Source: an uncultured Pontibacter sp. (GTDB lineage: Bacteria > Bacteroidota > Bacteroidia > Cytophagales > Hymenobacteraceae). Taken from it: 64,000 nt of DNA. Below are positions 37,228-45,714 of this stretch, piece by piece; the stretch's first letter is position 1, and the number at the start of each line of letters is the position of its first letter. The position numbers and the translations under genes are program-made. The notes under the pieces are model-generated. The model was given only the letters and a program-made list of their open reading frames with translations, made no database searches and was not told the origin of the DNA. The stretch spans positions 186,001-250,000 of the forward strand of contig NZ_CANLMZ010000008.1 of NCBI RefSeq assembly GCF_947492645.1, in the 5' to 3' direction.

Positions 37228-37610
37228 TCAAAATGGGAGCACCAGCGCCTTCACCCTGTCGTTGTGCTCCTGCAAGACCTTCAGCAGCATTGTGCCTTTA
37301 TCCTCTCTGCCTAAGAACCTAAACTTGAAATTTTTGCTGTGCCAGGCTTATAAACCTGCACAAGCCAACGAAGCACTTCGCAGACCTTTGCCTGCAGGTT
37401 ATCCAAATAGGCATTCAGGGTTTTAGCAGTCGCCTTTGTACCAACGGCTCGTCCGGCCGCCGCTACCCATCTGTCTGGTTCAATCGCCCTGCCTGTCGCC
37501 AGCTCGGCCCGTTTGCCCGAGACAGTGATGCGCATATAGATGGGCACAGGCCCTGTCCGATAGTTTTTTTGTTTCTTAAGGTAGAAGAGAAGACTGAAGT
37601 TGATGTTCAT
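37228..37610 (-). pseudogene. Broken tyrosine integrase of the island
   Basis: The ATG at 37610 begins the arm-binding domain of a Bacteroidota integrase (MNINFSLLFYLKKQKNYRTG, then VPIYMRITVSGKRAELATGR). After about 90 residues the frame ends at a stop near 37311. A shifted frame continues the same protein as FLGREDKGTMLLKVLQEHND and KALV, reaching a stop at 37228. The shift occurs in an A5/T3 run near 37340. Then homology ends: the core-binding remainder and the whole catalytic domain are gone. It lies about 250 bp from the tRNA attachment site, the expected integrase position, so the island has lost its own excision enzyme. Confidence 0.8.
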
Positions 37611-37708
37611 AATAGTGACTTTAAAGGTTAAACAAATGTAGCCTTGCAGTCAACCGCAGTCAAGATGTACAGCAACTGTACATCTTGTTAATCAAATAGT
37701 TACACATC

Positions 37709-37758
37709 AATTCGGTGAGTAAGAACTTTGCCTTTATGAACTCACCGAACTACTCACC
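37709..37758. repeat. Arm-type repeats at the right island end
   Basis: 37739-37758 reads AACTCACCGAACTACTCACC, related to the copies at 16176 and 17846. 37709-37721 is an inverted copy (the complement of TACTCACCGAATT). Together they form a pair of opposed arm-like sites between the integrase and the tRNA attachment site. Confidence 0.5.
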
Positions 37759-37804
37759 TATTTGATGCGAAAAAATGAATAATTCAGCAGTTTTGTAAAA
37801 GCAA

Positions 37805-37837
37805 AAAAGCCTGCAAATACTTGATTTGCAGGCTTTT
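37805..37837 (-). terminator. Terminator after tRNA-Ser
   Basis: 14-bp stem AAAAGCCTGCAAAT and complement with a 5-nt loop, 25 bp beyond the tRNA 3' end. Supplied by the island side of the junction. Confidence 0.8.
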
Positions 37838-37860
37838 AATTGATTTTGATATTGCTACCA

Positions 37861-37884
37861 GCAGAGAGCAAGGGATTCGAACCC
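37861..37884 (-). repeat. Attachment site within tRNA-Ser (right end of island)
   Basis: 24-bp direct repeat of 16106-16129, covering the 3' acceptor strand, discriminator and half of the T arm. Confidence 0.88.
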
Positions 37885-37949
37885 TTGATACCCTTTTGGG
37901 GTATACACACTTTCCAGGCGTGCTCCTTCGACCACTCGGACAGCTCTCT
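37862..37949 (-). tRNA. tRNA-Ser (anticodon GGA)
   Basis: 88 nt fold as a class II tRNA: 7-bp acceptor AGAGAGC/GCTCTCT, D arm starting TCCGAGTGG, anticodon loop CTGGAAA giving GGA (reads UCC and UCU), a long variable arm (TACCCC-AAAA-GGGTA), and the T arm AAGGG-TTCGAAT-CCCTT. The CCA is not encoded. It is intact despite serving as integration target because the element carries an identical 3' end. Confidence 0.96.
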
Positions 37950-38018
37950 TTACTGCTGCAAATATAGCTTAATCTACAGCACATCTGCAAACATAGGGCT
38001 ATTTATACTTACAGATAG

Positions 38019-39083
38019 CTACAAAGAAACCTCTCCTCTAAGATTTCCGCCAAGCAACCGGATTGTCTGTTCATGATCAAGCTCCTGGCCCAGCACAAAC
38101 ATTAGCTTTGTAATAGCTGCCTCTGTAGTAATATCAGCGCCGCCAATTATGCCCATGTTTAAGAGGTGCTTACTCGTCTCGTAGCGGCCCTGGTCTACAC
38201 GCCCCTCGTCGCATTGCGATACGTTAAGGATGTAGATGCCGCGATGAACGGCGCTCTGCAGCAGTTCCAGCAACCAGGCAGAAGTTGGCGCATTGCCTGC
38301 TCCAAATGTTTCCAGCACTACCCCACGTAAGCCGGGGGCTTCGAGTATGCTGCGCACTACCTGCGGCGTAATACCCGGGAAAAGCTTTAAAATTGCCATG
38401 CGATTATCTAGTTGCCGGTGTACTTTTAATGACAGCTGTGGGTGCGGAAGTATGGCACCGTCATAAAAATCTATACTTATACCTGCCTTAGCCAGCAAAG
38501 GATAGTTCTCAGACTTGAAGGCATTAAAGTGCCTGCTCTCTACTTTCTTGGCACGGTTGCCGCGTATCAGCAGGTTATGGAAGTAAATGCACACCTCCGG
38601 CACCACGCTTCTGCCATTTATTTTAGTTGCGGCGATTTGCAATGCAGAAATCAGGTTGGCCCGGGCATCGGTACGGGTTCTGCCAATAGGCACTTGCGCG
38701 CCCGTAAAAATAACCGGCTTATCCAGGTCCTCGAGCAGGTAACTTAACGCTGAGGCACTATAGGCCATGGTATCGGTGCCATGCAGTACTACAAAACCAT
38801 CATGGTTTGCATAGTTTTCCTCTATTAGCTTTGCCATCAACAGCCAATCTTCCGGCGAAACGTTAGATGAGTCGATGGCCGGCTCTATGCTGAGTACGGT
38901 AAGCAGGTACTTAAAATTGCCCAGCTCCGGCACCTTTTCCTGTATCTGGCTGAAGTTAAACGGGATAAGGTGGTGCTTCTCATCATACACCATCCCAACG
39001 GTACCTCCGGTATAAATAATAAGAATGGAAGCCTCTGGAAAGGCCGGAGCAGCCGTATCTATGTTTATCTTTACAACATCCAT
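38019..39083 (-). CDS. ansA: Type I asparaginase
   Basis: A 354-residue cytoplasmic asparaginase. The first catalytic Thr lies in LIIYTGGTVGMVY, and the second Thr-Asp pair with the Lys partner region lies in VVLHGTDTMAYSASALSYL. GAGNAPTSAWLLEL in the C-terminal domain is the usual substrate-loop region. No signal peptide, so it belongs to the low-affinity cytoplasmic AnsA class rather than periplasmic AnsB. It hydrolyses L-asparagine to aspartate and ammonia. It lies 3 bp after tatD on the same strand, so both are one transcript, as is common in Bacteroidota. Confidence 0.92.
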   Translation of the reverse strand: MDVVKINIDTAAPAFPEASILIIYTGGTVGMVYDEKHHLIPFNFSQIQEKVPELGNFKYLLTVLSIEPAIDSSNVSPEDWLLMAKLIEENYANHDGFVVLHGTDTMAYSASALSYLLEDLDKPVIFTGAQVPIGRTRTDARANLISALQIAATKINGRSVVPEVCIYFHNLLIRGNRAKKVESRHFNAFKSENYPLLAKAGISIDFYDGAILPHPQLSLKVHRQLDNRMAILKLFPGITPQVVRSILEAPGLRGVVLETFGAGNAPTSAWLLELLQSAVHRGIYILNVSQCDEGRVDQGRYETSKHLLNMGIIGGADITTEAAITKLMFVLGQELDHEQTIRLLGGNLRGEVSL

Positions 39084-39086
39084 ACT

Positions 39087-39854
39087 TTAAAGCTTAAACA
39101 GGTTTAAGGCGTTAGCAGTTGTTTTTTCAGCTACTTCATCCAGGTCTTTGCCCATTAGCTCGGCTACGCGTTTTGCTACTAAAGTTAAATATTGAGGCTC
39201 GTTGCGTTTGCCACGGTGCGGCACCGGTGCCAGGTAAGGGCAATCAGTCTCGAGCACCAGGCTCTCTAGGGCCACATGCGGCAGCACCTTATCCAGGCCG
39301 CCGTTCTTAAAAGTAGCCACCCCGCCAATACCCATCAAAAAGCCAAGTTCTTTTACTTTCCCGGCTTCTTCTACCGTACCCGAAAAGCAATGGAAAATAC
39401 CTTTTAAGGAGCCATCCTGGGCAGCAGAAATTATCTCGTACGTTTCATTGAAAGAGTCGCGGGTGTGCAGCACGATAGGCAGCTTATACTTCTTGGCCAA
39501 CTCTACCTGTACCTTTAGGGCCTCCTGTTGCTGCGTCAGGAAAGTTTTGTCCCAGTACAGGTCTATGCCGCACTCTCCTACTGCCGCAAAAGGACGCTTG
39601 CTCAGCCAGTCCTCTACTAAGTATAGCTCGCGCTCAAAATCTTTAGTAACAGAAGTCGGGTGCAGGCCCATCATGGGTATGCATTGCTCCGGAAAAAGCG
39701 CCTCTGTCTCCAGCATCATATCAATGGAAGTATGATCGATGTTAGGCATGTATATTTTACTTACGCCATCCTCTGCTGCTCTTCTTACTGCCTCTGCACG
39801 GTCATCTTTAAATTGCTCTGCATAAATGTGTGCATGCGAATCAACTAAATTCAT
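39087..39854 (-). CDS. TatD-family metal-dependent hydrolase
   Basis: 255 residues of the TIM-barrel TatD family. The metal ligands are visible: HxH in VDSHAHIY, Glu in VGECGIDLYW, His in VLHTRDS, His in IFHCFSG, and Asp in LETDCPYLAP. Family members are 3'-5' exonucleases or deoxyribonucleases that process damaged DNA; the cellular role here is not fixed. First gene of the tatD-ansA unit. No signal peptide. Confidence 0.93.
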   Translation of the reverse strand: MNLVDSHAHIYAEQFKDDRAEAVRRAAEDGVSKIYMPNIDHTSIDMMLETEALFPEQCIPMMGLHPTSVTKDFERELYLVEDWLSKRPFAAVGECGIDLYWDKTFLTQQQEALKVQVELAKKYKLPIVLHTRDSFNETYEIISAAQDGSLKGIFHCFSGTVEEAGKVKELGFLMGIGGVATFKNGGLDKVLPHVALESLVLETDCPYLAPVPHRGKRNEPQYLTLVAKRVAELMGKDLDEVAEKTTANALNLFKL

Positions 39855-40052
39855 GAAATCAATTATCGTTTAACATTGATCAAAAACCAATGTAGTACTA
39901 CAAATTTTGCAGCTGCAAGTTAAAGTTAATTGTTGATTGTCTACATGCATAAATAGATTCCCTGCTCCGGGAATGGTCTGAATAAGGGAGATGAATTACG
40001 TTTTTTTGGAAGAACTAGCATTGTTACCCAAGAAAACGTAATCTGTAATTAC

Positions 40053-41144
40053 TCAATACTTTCGGCCTTTCCAGTTTGTTTTTACAGGCAAGAAGAAAAA
40101 CACCAGCAATACAATGGAGCTAATAACCAGGTAAACCTCGAAGAGGAAGTATAGCCACAATGGAACTGACTGTTGCACGCGCCGCAAACAGATGCGCAAG
40201 TATAAACTCTGCAGCACTAGCTTAAAGGCAAATATAGCCAGCACAGTACCCACCGAAGTATAAAACACAAAAGGTAGCAGCACCGGGTAGTAAGCCGAGT
40301 GAAGTATAAGTATGATTGTCATGTACAGGGGTAAGTGCATGGCACCCCGCATCCAGCGCTTCCGTTGGTGCAGCAACTGCCATGCGCTTGTAGCCGGCGT
40401 AGACATGGCAAACACATCTTTGCTGTACACGTTCCGGAATCCCCAGCCTTTCTCCAGTATTTTGTTAAAAATGGCGATATCTTCCGTTATAGAGAAGGGC
40501 ACGTTTTCAAACCCTCCCACTTCTTCGTAAGCTTCGCGGCGCAGCAGCATGTTGTTGCCCATGGTTGTTACCGGCAGGTTCAGGTCCGACACCACCTGCA
40601 TCAGCCCCAGCGAGTATAGCCAATCCAGCGCCTGCAGTTTTCCGAACAGGTTATGCTGCTGCGTGGTGGTGATGCCTGTTACTACACCCACCTTATCCTT
40701 TAGGGCGCCAAGCATAGCCTTTGCCCAGGCAGGAGGCACGGCAATATCGGCATCGGTGTAAAAAAAGTAATTGCTGGTTGCCAGCCGCGTTAACTGCGCC
40801 AATACGTTTTGCTTGCCTTTTAGATGCCCTATGGTTTGGGTAATGGTTATGCAAGTATAGTTTGGTTTACCTTCGCTAAAGGTTGTTATTACCTCCTGCG
40901 TTCTATCTGTGCTGCCATCGTTTCCGATTAATACCTCAATTTTATCCTTAGGGTAATCCAGGGCTTCTATGGCGGCAAGGCAGCGAAGTATGGTGTGCTC
41001 CTCGTTTCGGGCAGCTATAAGGATGCTAATGTTGGGAAGCTGAACCGGGCTGTAAGTATAACGCTTGCGGTTTAACAGCAACAAACCCAGCAGCACCAGG
41101 AAAAGGGTAAAGTAAAGTATAAAGTATACTACAGATACAATCAT
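40053..41144 (-). CDS. Family 2 glycosyltransferase, membrane-bound
   Basis: 363 residues. An N-terminal membrane helix (1-25) is followed by a GT-A domain: ISILIAARNEEHTI start, GNDGSTDRTQEV for nucleotide-sugar binding, YTDADIAVP as the DxD motif, a SITEDIAIF acid region, and HQRKRWMRG as the QxxRW motif of processive enzymes. Two to three C-terminal helices complete it. It probably makes or extends an envelope polysaccharide or glycolipid. It overlaps the deacetylase gene by 4 bp at the end of a seven-gene operon. A related enzyme is encoded at 44581-45714. Confidence 0.9.
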   Translation of the reverse strand: MIVSVVYFILYFTLFLVLLGLLLLNRKRYTYSPVQLPNISILIAARNEEHTILRCLAAIEALDYPKDKIEVLIGNDGSTDRTQEVITTFSEGKPNYTCITITQTIGHLKGKQNVLAQLTRLATSNYFFYTDADIAVPPAWAKAMLGALKDKVGVVTGITTTQQHNLFGKLQALDWLYSLGLMQVVSDLNLPVTTMGNNMLLRREAYEEVGGFENVPFSITEDIAIFNKILEKGWGFRNVYSKDVFAMSTPATSAWQLLHQRKRWMRGAMHLPLYMTIILILHSAYYPVLLPFVFYTSVGTVLAIFAFKLVLQSLYLRICLRRVQQSVPLWLYFLFEVYLVISSIVLLVFFFLPVKTNWKGRKY

Positions 41145-41872
41145 AGGGTCTCGAAGGTGTAGCCGAGACTGGTAAAGTGTTCCAAATACCGTGGCAGGGC
41201 GTACATCATGTTTCGTTTTGCTTTCAGGCTGTCGTGGAATACGATGATGCTGCCGTTTTGGGTGCTTTCTATGGATTTACGGAGGCACTTTTCCGGGGAC
41301 AGGCTGTTGTCGTAGTCGTTTGTAAGCACATCCCACATAATAATCTCGTACTGGCCTTGCAGCTGTTTTGCCTGGTTTCTGGTAATGCGCCCGTAAGGTG
41401 GCCTATACAGCTGTGGAGTGGTTTTAGCAGGAAAATACTTTTCCAGTTCCTGCTGGCAAAGCGCCACATTTTCCAGATAGGGCTTCAGTTCGGCATGCCA
41501 GCCGTTAAGGTGATTAAAGGTATGATTAGCGAGTACATGCCCCTGCTGCTGTATCATGCTGGCAATAGCAGGATGCTTTTGCACATTATCCCCCACACAA
41601 AAAAAAGTTGCCTTGGCCTTATACTTCTCCAATTGCTCCAGCACCCAGGGCGTTGCCTCGGGTATTGGCCCATCATCAAAGGTAAGGTATAAGATCTTGT
41701 CCTGCGTAGCTTCCCGGTGCCAGGTGTATGCTGGCAGAAGCTTTTTAAGCAAGGCAGGCGTTTTGTAAAGGCGGATCAAAACTAAATTGTTAAATGGCTG
41801 ATGTGCTAAACTGTTATTTGCTAAAGGGCTACAAAGGTAAGCATCAGGTATGATTTCGCTTTGCCGCTTCAA
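41141..41872 (-). CDS. Polysaccharide deacetylase family protein (NodB domain)
   Basis: The CE4/NodB domain is complete: TFDDGP motif 1, HTFNH motif 2 (metal His pair), RPPYGR motif 3, MWDVLTNDY motif 4 and IVFHDS motif 5. It removes N-acetyl groups from a polysaccharide or peptidoglycan-like substrate. From ATG 41872 it has 243 residues, but the first ~31 are translated from a repetitive AT-rich spacer. A TTG at 41779 would start the family-like IRLYKTPALLKKLLP, giving 213 residues; I consider that start at least as likely. Coupled by a 4-bp overlap to the glycosyltransferase downstream. Confidence 0.9.
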   Translation of the reverse strand: MKRQSEIIPDAYLCSPLANNSLAHQPFNNLVLIRLYKTPALLKKLLPAYTWHREATQDKILYLTFDDGPIPEATPWVLEQLEKYKAKATFFCVGDNVQKHPAIASMIQQQGHVLANHTFNHLNGWHAELKPYLENVALCQQELEKYFPAKTTPQLYRPPYGRITRNQAKQLQGQYEIIMWDVLTNDYDNSLSPEKCLRKSIESTQNGSIIVFHDSLKAKRNMMYALPRYLEHFTSLGYTFETL

Positions 41873-41929
41873 AACTAGGATTCATTTCCCAGATCAACAA
41901 TTTAACAGTTGAGCAATTAACAATCAGCC

Positions 41930-43153
41930 TTACTTAAATCTGCACGAAAGCAGGGTAATGTCGTCGTTGAGGGCAGCTTCTTCGTTGTAGAGGTTTATTT
42001 CCCGGAGTAGTTGCAGGTGCAGCATCTTAGAGCTCAGGAAGCGGTTGCGCTGCATAAAGGAAATACATCCCTCCACCCCAAACTCAGCCTCATCTTCATC
42101 AAACACCTCTGTCAGGCCATCAGTATAACACAGCAGCACCGCATTTTTAGGGATCGTGATGCGCGTTACCGACATAAACGGCAGCACATCAAACACGCCC
42201 AGCATGGTGCAGCCTTCGTTTAGCAGGCGGTGCGTATTGTCTTCGTAAAGCAGGATGGGGGCGTTGTGGCCGGCATTTACGTAGCACATTTCCCGGGTTC
42301 TGCGGTTGTAAAGCGCCAGGAACATGGTAATAAACTTCTCGGCAATCGCGTTGCGGTAAATCAGGTTGTTCAGCTCTGCCACTACGGTGTTCAGGTCTGA
42401 GGTCTGCCGAAGTATGGTTCTGAGGCCTGCCTGGAAGTTCGACATCAGCAACGATGCCGGCACACCTTTACCCGACACATCTGCCACGCAGAAAACAAAG
42501 TTATCTGCGTTAATCTCTATAAAATCGTAGTAGTCGCCGCCGATGGAGGAATGGGGAATGTAGCTGGCATATATGGCTACGTCTTTATCGTTGGGCAGCG
42601 CCTTTGGGAACAGCATTGACTGCACTTCTCGGGCAATCTCTATCTCGCGGCGTATGGACTCCTGCGCCAGTCGTTGACGGGCCATCTTGTGATTTTCTAT
42701 CGCCACCAGCATAATGTTGGAAACTGTCTGTACAAAGTTCAGCGCCTCCATGTTGGTGTAGTATGGCTGTATTTTACCAATCATTACAAAGGCAAGCACC
42801 TTGCCATTGTGCAGGATCGGGATGACAATTTCGAAAGCGCGCCACTTTTTATCTACCTTTAGCTTAGAGGTGCGTGTAATTTCTTTTATGCCTAAGATAG
42901 CATCGGGGATATCCTGCTTCGTAAAATCCTGTTCGGTACCAAAGCATACTTTACACTCCCACTTCTCGTCGTGCACAAAAAGCACCAATCTACTTATCTG
43001 TAACTGGGCCAGCAGGGTAAAGCGGTAAATTTTGTACAGCGCCGGCTCTGGTAAATTATCGTTGATAGCCTGCGTAATTTCAAGCAAGGCCGACAACTCC
43101 AGCTTCTTCAGGTTCAGCTCCTGCTGTATACTTGGTAAGGTTACTTCAGCCAT
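41930..43153 (-). CDS. PP2C-type (SpoIIE) serine/threonine phosphatase with GAF domain
   Basis: ATG 43153 (MAEVTLPSIQQELN) is preferred, giving 407 residues; the longer frame from 43222 is antisense to nothing useful and lies inside the upstream gene. Residues ~20-160 form a GAF-like sensor (LEITQAINDNLPEPALYKI). A short coiled coil with QSMLFPKALP links it to the SpoIIE/RsbU phosphatase domain: GGDYYDFIEI and VSGKGVPASLLMSN hold metal-binding Asp residues, with YTDGLTEVFD near the end. Such proteins dephosphorylate STAS anti-anti-sigma factors. It overlaps the permease gene stop by 8 bp. The only STAS-like protein in the window is at 10551-11012. Confidence 0.9.
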   Translation of the reverse strand: MAEVTLPSIQQELNLKKLELSALLEITQAINDNLPEPALYKIYRFTLLAQLQISRLVLFVHDEKWECKVCFGTEQDFTKQDIPDAILGIKEITRTSKLKVDKKWRAFEIVIPILHNGKVLAFVMIGKIQPYYTNMEALNFVQTVSNIMLVAIENHKMARQRLAQESIRREIEIAREVQSMLFPKALPNDKDVAIYASYIPHSSIGGDYYDFIEINADNFVFCVADVSGKGVPASLLMSNFQAGLRTILRQTSDLNTVVAELNNLIYRNAIAEKFITMFLALYNRRTREMCYVNAGHNAPILLYEDNTHRLLNEGCTMLGVFDVLPFMSVTRITIPKNAVLLCYTDGLTEVFDEDEAEFGVEGCISFMQRNRFLSSKMLHLQLLREINLYNEEAALNDDITLLSCRFK

Positions 43154-44327
43154 TTGAAATCGGTATTTTAGGATCGTATGCATCGCGCAGGCCATTACCC
43201 AGAAGGTTGAAAGCCAGCACAAGCAGACTAATGCTTATACTAGGTAAAAGTACTAAAAAAAGACCAGCCTTTGCGCCAATCAGCTGAAAACCTTCGTTCA
43301 CCATCATACCCCACGACGGTGCCGGAGGTTGCACGCCCAGCCCCAGAAAGCTGAGGCCTGCCTCCACAAGTATGGCCGAGGCAAAATTGGCTGTTGCAAT
43401 AACAATCAAAGGTCCGAGCATATTAGGCAACAAGTGTCTAAAAATAATATTTCGTTGTGGCACCCCCAGCACATTTGCGGCCTCTATATAGGTCTTTTCC
43501 TTTAAACTCAGTATCTGCCCACGCACGACACGCGCCACCTCTACCCACATGGTAAGGCCAACGGCTACAAACGCTACCCACACACCTTTGCTATCCAGGG
43601 CCAGGCTAATGGCAATTACCAGCATAATGCTAGGTACTGACCAGACCACCGTCATCAGGAAAAGCATCAAGTCATCTACCCTGCCGCCAAAGTAACCGCC
43701 AATAGCGCCAATTGTTATGCCCACTACCAAAGAAATTAATACGGCCACAAAGCCAATGCCCAACGAGATGCGGGTGCCAAGTATAAGCCTGCTCAGTACG
43801 TCGCGTCCTGCTTTGTCGGTACCAAGCCAGAAGGTTTTCTGAGTGATATTATCACGCTCTACCACCTGCTTTATACTTTCATTATCAGTTAATTCCTGAT
43901 CTACAGCTACGAAATCACTTAAAGCAAAAACCCGCACCTGGTCTGCCAGGGCATTGTTGCTGCGCAAGGGTTGAGCATATAGGCTATCTCCCTTAAAAGT
44001 ATAACCCTGAACAGGCAATTCTGTGTAAGGCGCCGGCTTTCCGAAAAGTATAAATTCTAAGAAATTAACGTTATTTCCTTCTTCAAGAGCTGCAGGAACA
44101 CGAAGCACCTGCGTCGAAAAGCCGGGGTTGCGCTTCTGTAACTGCACTACCCCGTTGTTGGCATTAGGTGATGAATCGGGCATAATGGCATAGCCTAAAA
44201 TGGCCACCAGCACCGCAAAAAGTATGACAAACAGACCAGCCATAGCCGGCTTGTTCTGGAGCAAACGCTGGCGAACGTAGTATGAAGGCGGCCTGGAAAC
44301 CGGTGCTTCCTTTATTTTGGAGCTCAT
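43146..44327 (-). CDS. Orphan ABC permease, OppC/DppC type
   Basis: 393 residues from ATG 44327; the frame continues to 44489, but that region is the end of the next upstream gene. After a first membrane helix there is an insertion of about 130 residues, then FWLGTDKAGRDVLSRLILGTR, the DppC signature, four to five helices, and the EAA loop YIEAANVLGVPQRNIIFRHLLPN. It lacks a partner permease, binding protein and ATPase in this operon, so they must be encoded elsewhere. Possibly it shares ATPases with the transporter at 5807-9987. It starts by a 1-nt overlap (TAATG) with the small upstream gene. Confidence 0.9.
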   Translation of the reverse strand: MSSKIKEAPVSRPPSYYVRQRLLQNKPAMAGLFVILFAVLVAILGYAIMPDSSPNANNGVVQLQKRNPGFSTQVLRVPAALEEGNNVNFLEFILFGKPAPYTELPVQGYTFKGDSLYAQPLRSNNALADQVRVFALSDFVAVDQELTDNESIKQVVERDNITQKTFWLGTDKAGRDVLSRLILGTRISLGIGFVAVLISLVVGITIGAIGGYFGGRVDDLMLFLMTVVWSVPSIMLVIAISLALDSKGVWVAFVAVGLTMWVEVARVVRGQILSLKEKTYIEAANVLGVPQRNIIFRHLLPNMLGPLIVIATANFASAILVEAGLSFLGLGVQPPAPSWGMMVNEGFQLIGAKAGLFLVLLPSISISLLVLAFNLLGNGLRDAYDPKIPISNG

Positions 44328-44584
44328 TAGATAGAGTTGTGAACTACCAGGCCGGCCTTGGTAGCCAAGTAAAAATAATGCTGGCAATGCTGCCCGAAAG
44401 CAGCTTCGTCGTATTCGTGCTCTGTATCCTGGTCCGGGTAGAGTATCTTCACATATCCCTGCTTTATCAGCGACTGTAAGGCGGCGCATATCTCGCTATC
44501 CGTTAAAGACAGCATGCTTTTGAGGTCCGGGTACGACACTACAAAGTATAATTCGTCGAGTATATCGAATTCGTTTTCGCTCAT
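44327..44584 (-). CDS. Small winged-helix-like protein
   Basis: 85 residues from ATG 44584, which overlaps the upstream glycosyltransferase stop by 4 bp (ATGA); an ATG at 44611 is less likely. The sequence (FDILDELYFVVSYPDLKSML, then LTDSEICAALQSLIKQGYVKIL) has the helix spacing of a small winged-helix domain followed by an acidic, Tyr-rich wing. No known family can be named. The translational coupling on both sides shows it belongs to the operon; a regulatory or adaptor role with the permease is a guess. Confidence 0.75.
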   Translation of the reverse strand: MSENEFDILDELYFVVSYPDLKSMLSLTDSEICAALQSLIKQGYVKILYPDQDTEHEYDEAAFGQHCQHYFYLATKAGLVVHNSI

Positions 44585-45714
44585 GAGTTCTTTATTGATC
44601 TTCCCTTCCATCGGTACCTGCCAAACAAGCCGCCAATGCCGGTAAATACCACATAGGGTACATAAACCAGTTGCAGCGGCAGCATATGCCAGATGTAGCT
44701 CCGTTTGTTCAGGAAGCCTAGTATACGTTCTAAAAATAAGAAATCTATTACAAACTTTATAAAATACGCCCCCACAAAAACAAGCAAAGGCAAATGGCCA
44801 AAAAGAAAAAACGGTATAGCCAGAAACAGCAGAAAGTTAACCAGAAACACAACCAGGGCTACCAGCTGCACGCTTATACTTTGGTAAGCCCGCCACTTAC
44901 TTGCCCACCTCACCCGCTGCGACATAAAGGAAATCAGGCTTTTACGCGCATCTGTATAAACTACAGCTTCAGCATTTTTCAAAAACACCGCCTTGCCCGG
45001 AAACTGCTCATGGATCTTGTGCAGCAGGAACTCATCGTCGCCGCTGGCTATGCCATCATTGCCTGTAAAGCCTCCCACCTTGTCAAAAACAACCTTTGGA
45101 TAAGCCAGATTGGCTCCATTGCACATATTAGGCCTGTTTAAAGCCAGCGAGGCGCCTCCAATACCGATTAAACTGGCAAACTCCACCAACTGCATCTTCT
45201 CAAACAGCGTATAGGTATTCTGGAAGCACACAGGCCCGCTGATAAAGTATGGCTGCTTTGTTTCGTAAGTATAAGCGTACTGTTTCAGCCATTCCGGACC
45301 TACGCGGCAATCGCCGTCGGTAAACACCAGCAAATTGCCTTTAGCCTGTTCCACGCCATACTTTACAGCACCCTTCTTCATACTTACACCTGCCACATTC
45401 CGTAAGTCCAACATTCTCAAAATCATTGTGGAACCTGACTTGTATTCATGTATTAATTGAAGGGTATTGTCAGTAGAATGATCATCCACCACCAGCACCT
45501 CATAGAGCGCTTTTGGATACTGCTGCGCCTCCAGGTCCTGTAGCAAAGCCACTATATTAGCCGCTTCGTTGCGCACCGGTATGATAACAGACAGGAGCGT
45601 TTGAGGCTGATAGTTTTCAGGTAGCGTAGTAGTTGCCATACTTACCCAGGCCACCAGCCGGCGCAGCACTACCCAGGCATAGGCCAGCAATGAAAACGAT
45701 AAGAGCCAGATCAT
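44581..45714 (-). CDS. Family 2 glycosyltransferase, membrane-bound
   Basis: 377 residues from ATG 45714, chosen because it overlaps the flippase-like gene stop by 4 bp and opens with a membrane helix (MIWLLSFSLLAYAWVVLRR). The GT-A domain shows SVIIPVRNEAANIVALLQ, VVDDHSTDNTLQ, FTDGDCRVGP as DxD-like, DDEFLLH, and SQRVRWASKW as the QxxRW motif. Three C-terminal helices follow. Homologous in layout to the last gene of the operon, suggesting two transfer steps on a common carrier. Confidence 0.9.
   Translation of the reverse strand: MIWLLSFSLLAYAWVVLRRLVAWVSMATTTLPENYQPQTLLSVIIPVRNEAANIVALLQDLEAQQYPKALYEVLVVDDHSTDNTLQLIHEYKSGSTMILRMLDLRNVAGVSMKKGAVKYGVEQAKGNLLVFTDGDCRVGPEWLKQYAYTYETKQPYFISGPVCFQNTYTLFEKMQLVEFASLIGIGGASLALNRPNMCNGANLAYPKVVFDKVGGFTGNDGIASGDDEFLLHKIHEQFPGKAVFLKNAEAVVYTDARKSLISFMSQRVRWASKWRAYQSISVQLVALVVFLVNFLLFLAIPFFLFGHLPLLVFVGAYFIKFVIDFLFLERILGFLNKRSYIWHMLPLQLVYVPYVVFTGIGGLFGRYRWKGRSIKNS

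Larger units (their letters stand above)
16106..37884. mobile_element. Genomic island integrated at tRNA-Ser(GGA)
   Basis: Bounded by the 24-bp direct repeat at 16106-16129 and 37861-37884. The end next to the intact tRNA carries a broken Bacteroidota integrase (37228-37610), and related arm-type repeats occur inside both ends. Content differs from the flanks: accessory uptake and hydrolysis genes, visibly higher GC between about 20.9 and 37 kb, many long non-coding gaps, and near absence of the AAGTATA heptamer. No conjugation or replication genes are seen, so mobility functions are lost or were never present. Confidence 0.8.

Noticed and set aside
39995..40042. ATTACGTTTT/AAAACGTAAT inverted repeat downstream of the glycosyltransferase
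   Set aside because: 10-bp arms 28 nt apart with weak stem potential; could be a terminator but too loose to annotate.
43153..43222. Longer start for the SpoIIE phosphatase
   Set aside because: The added residues lie inside the permease gene and break the coupling seen with ATG 43153.
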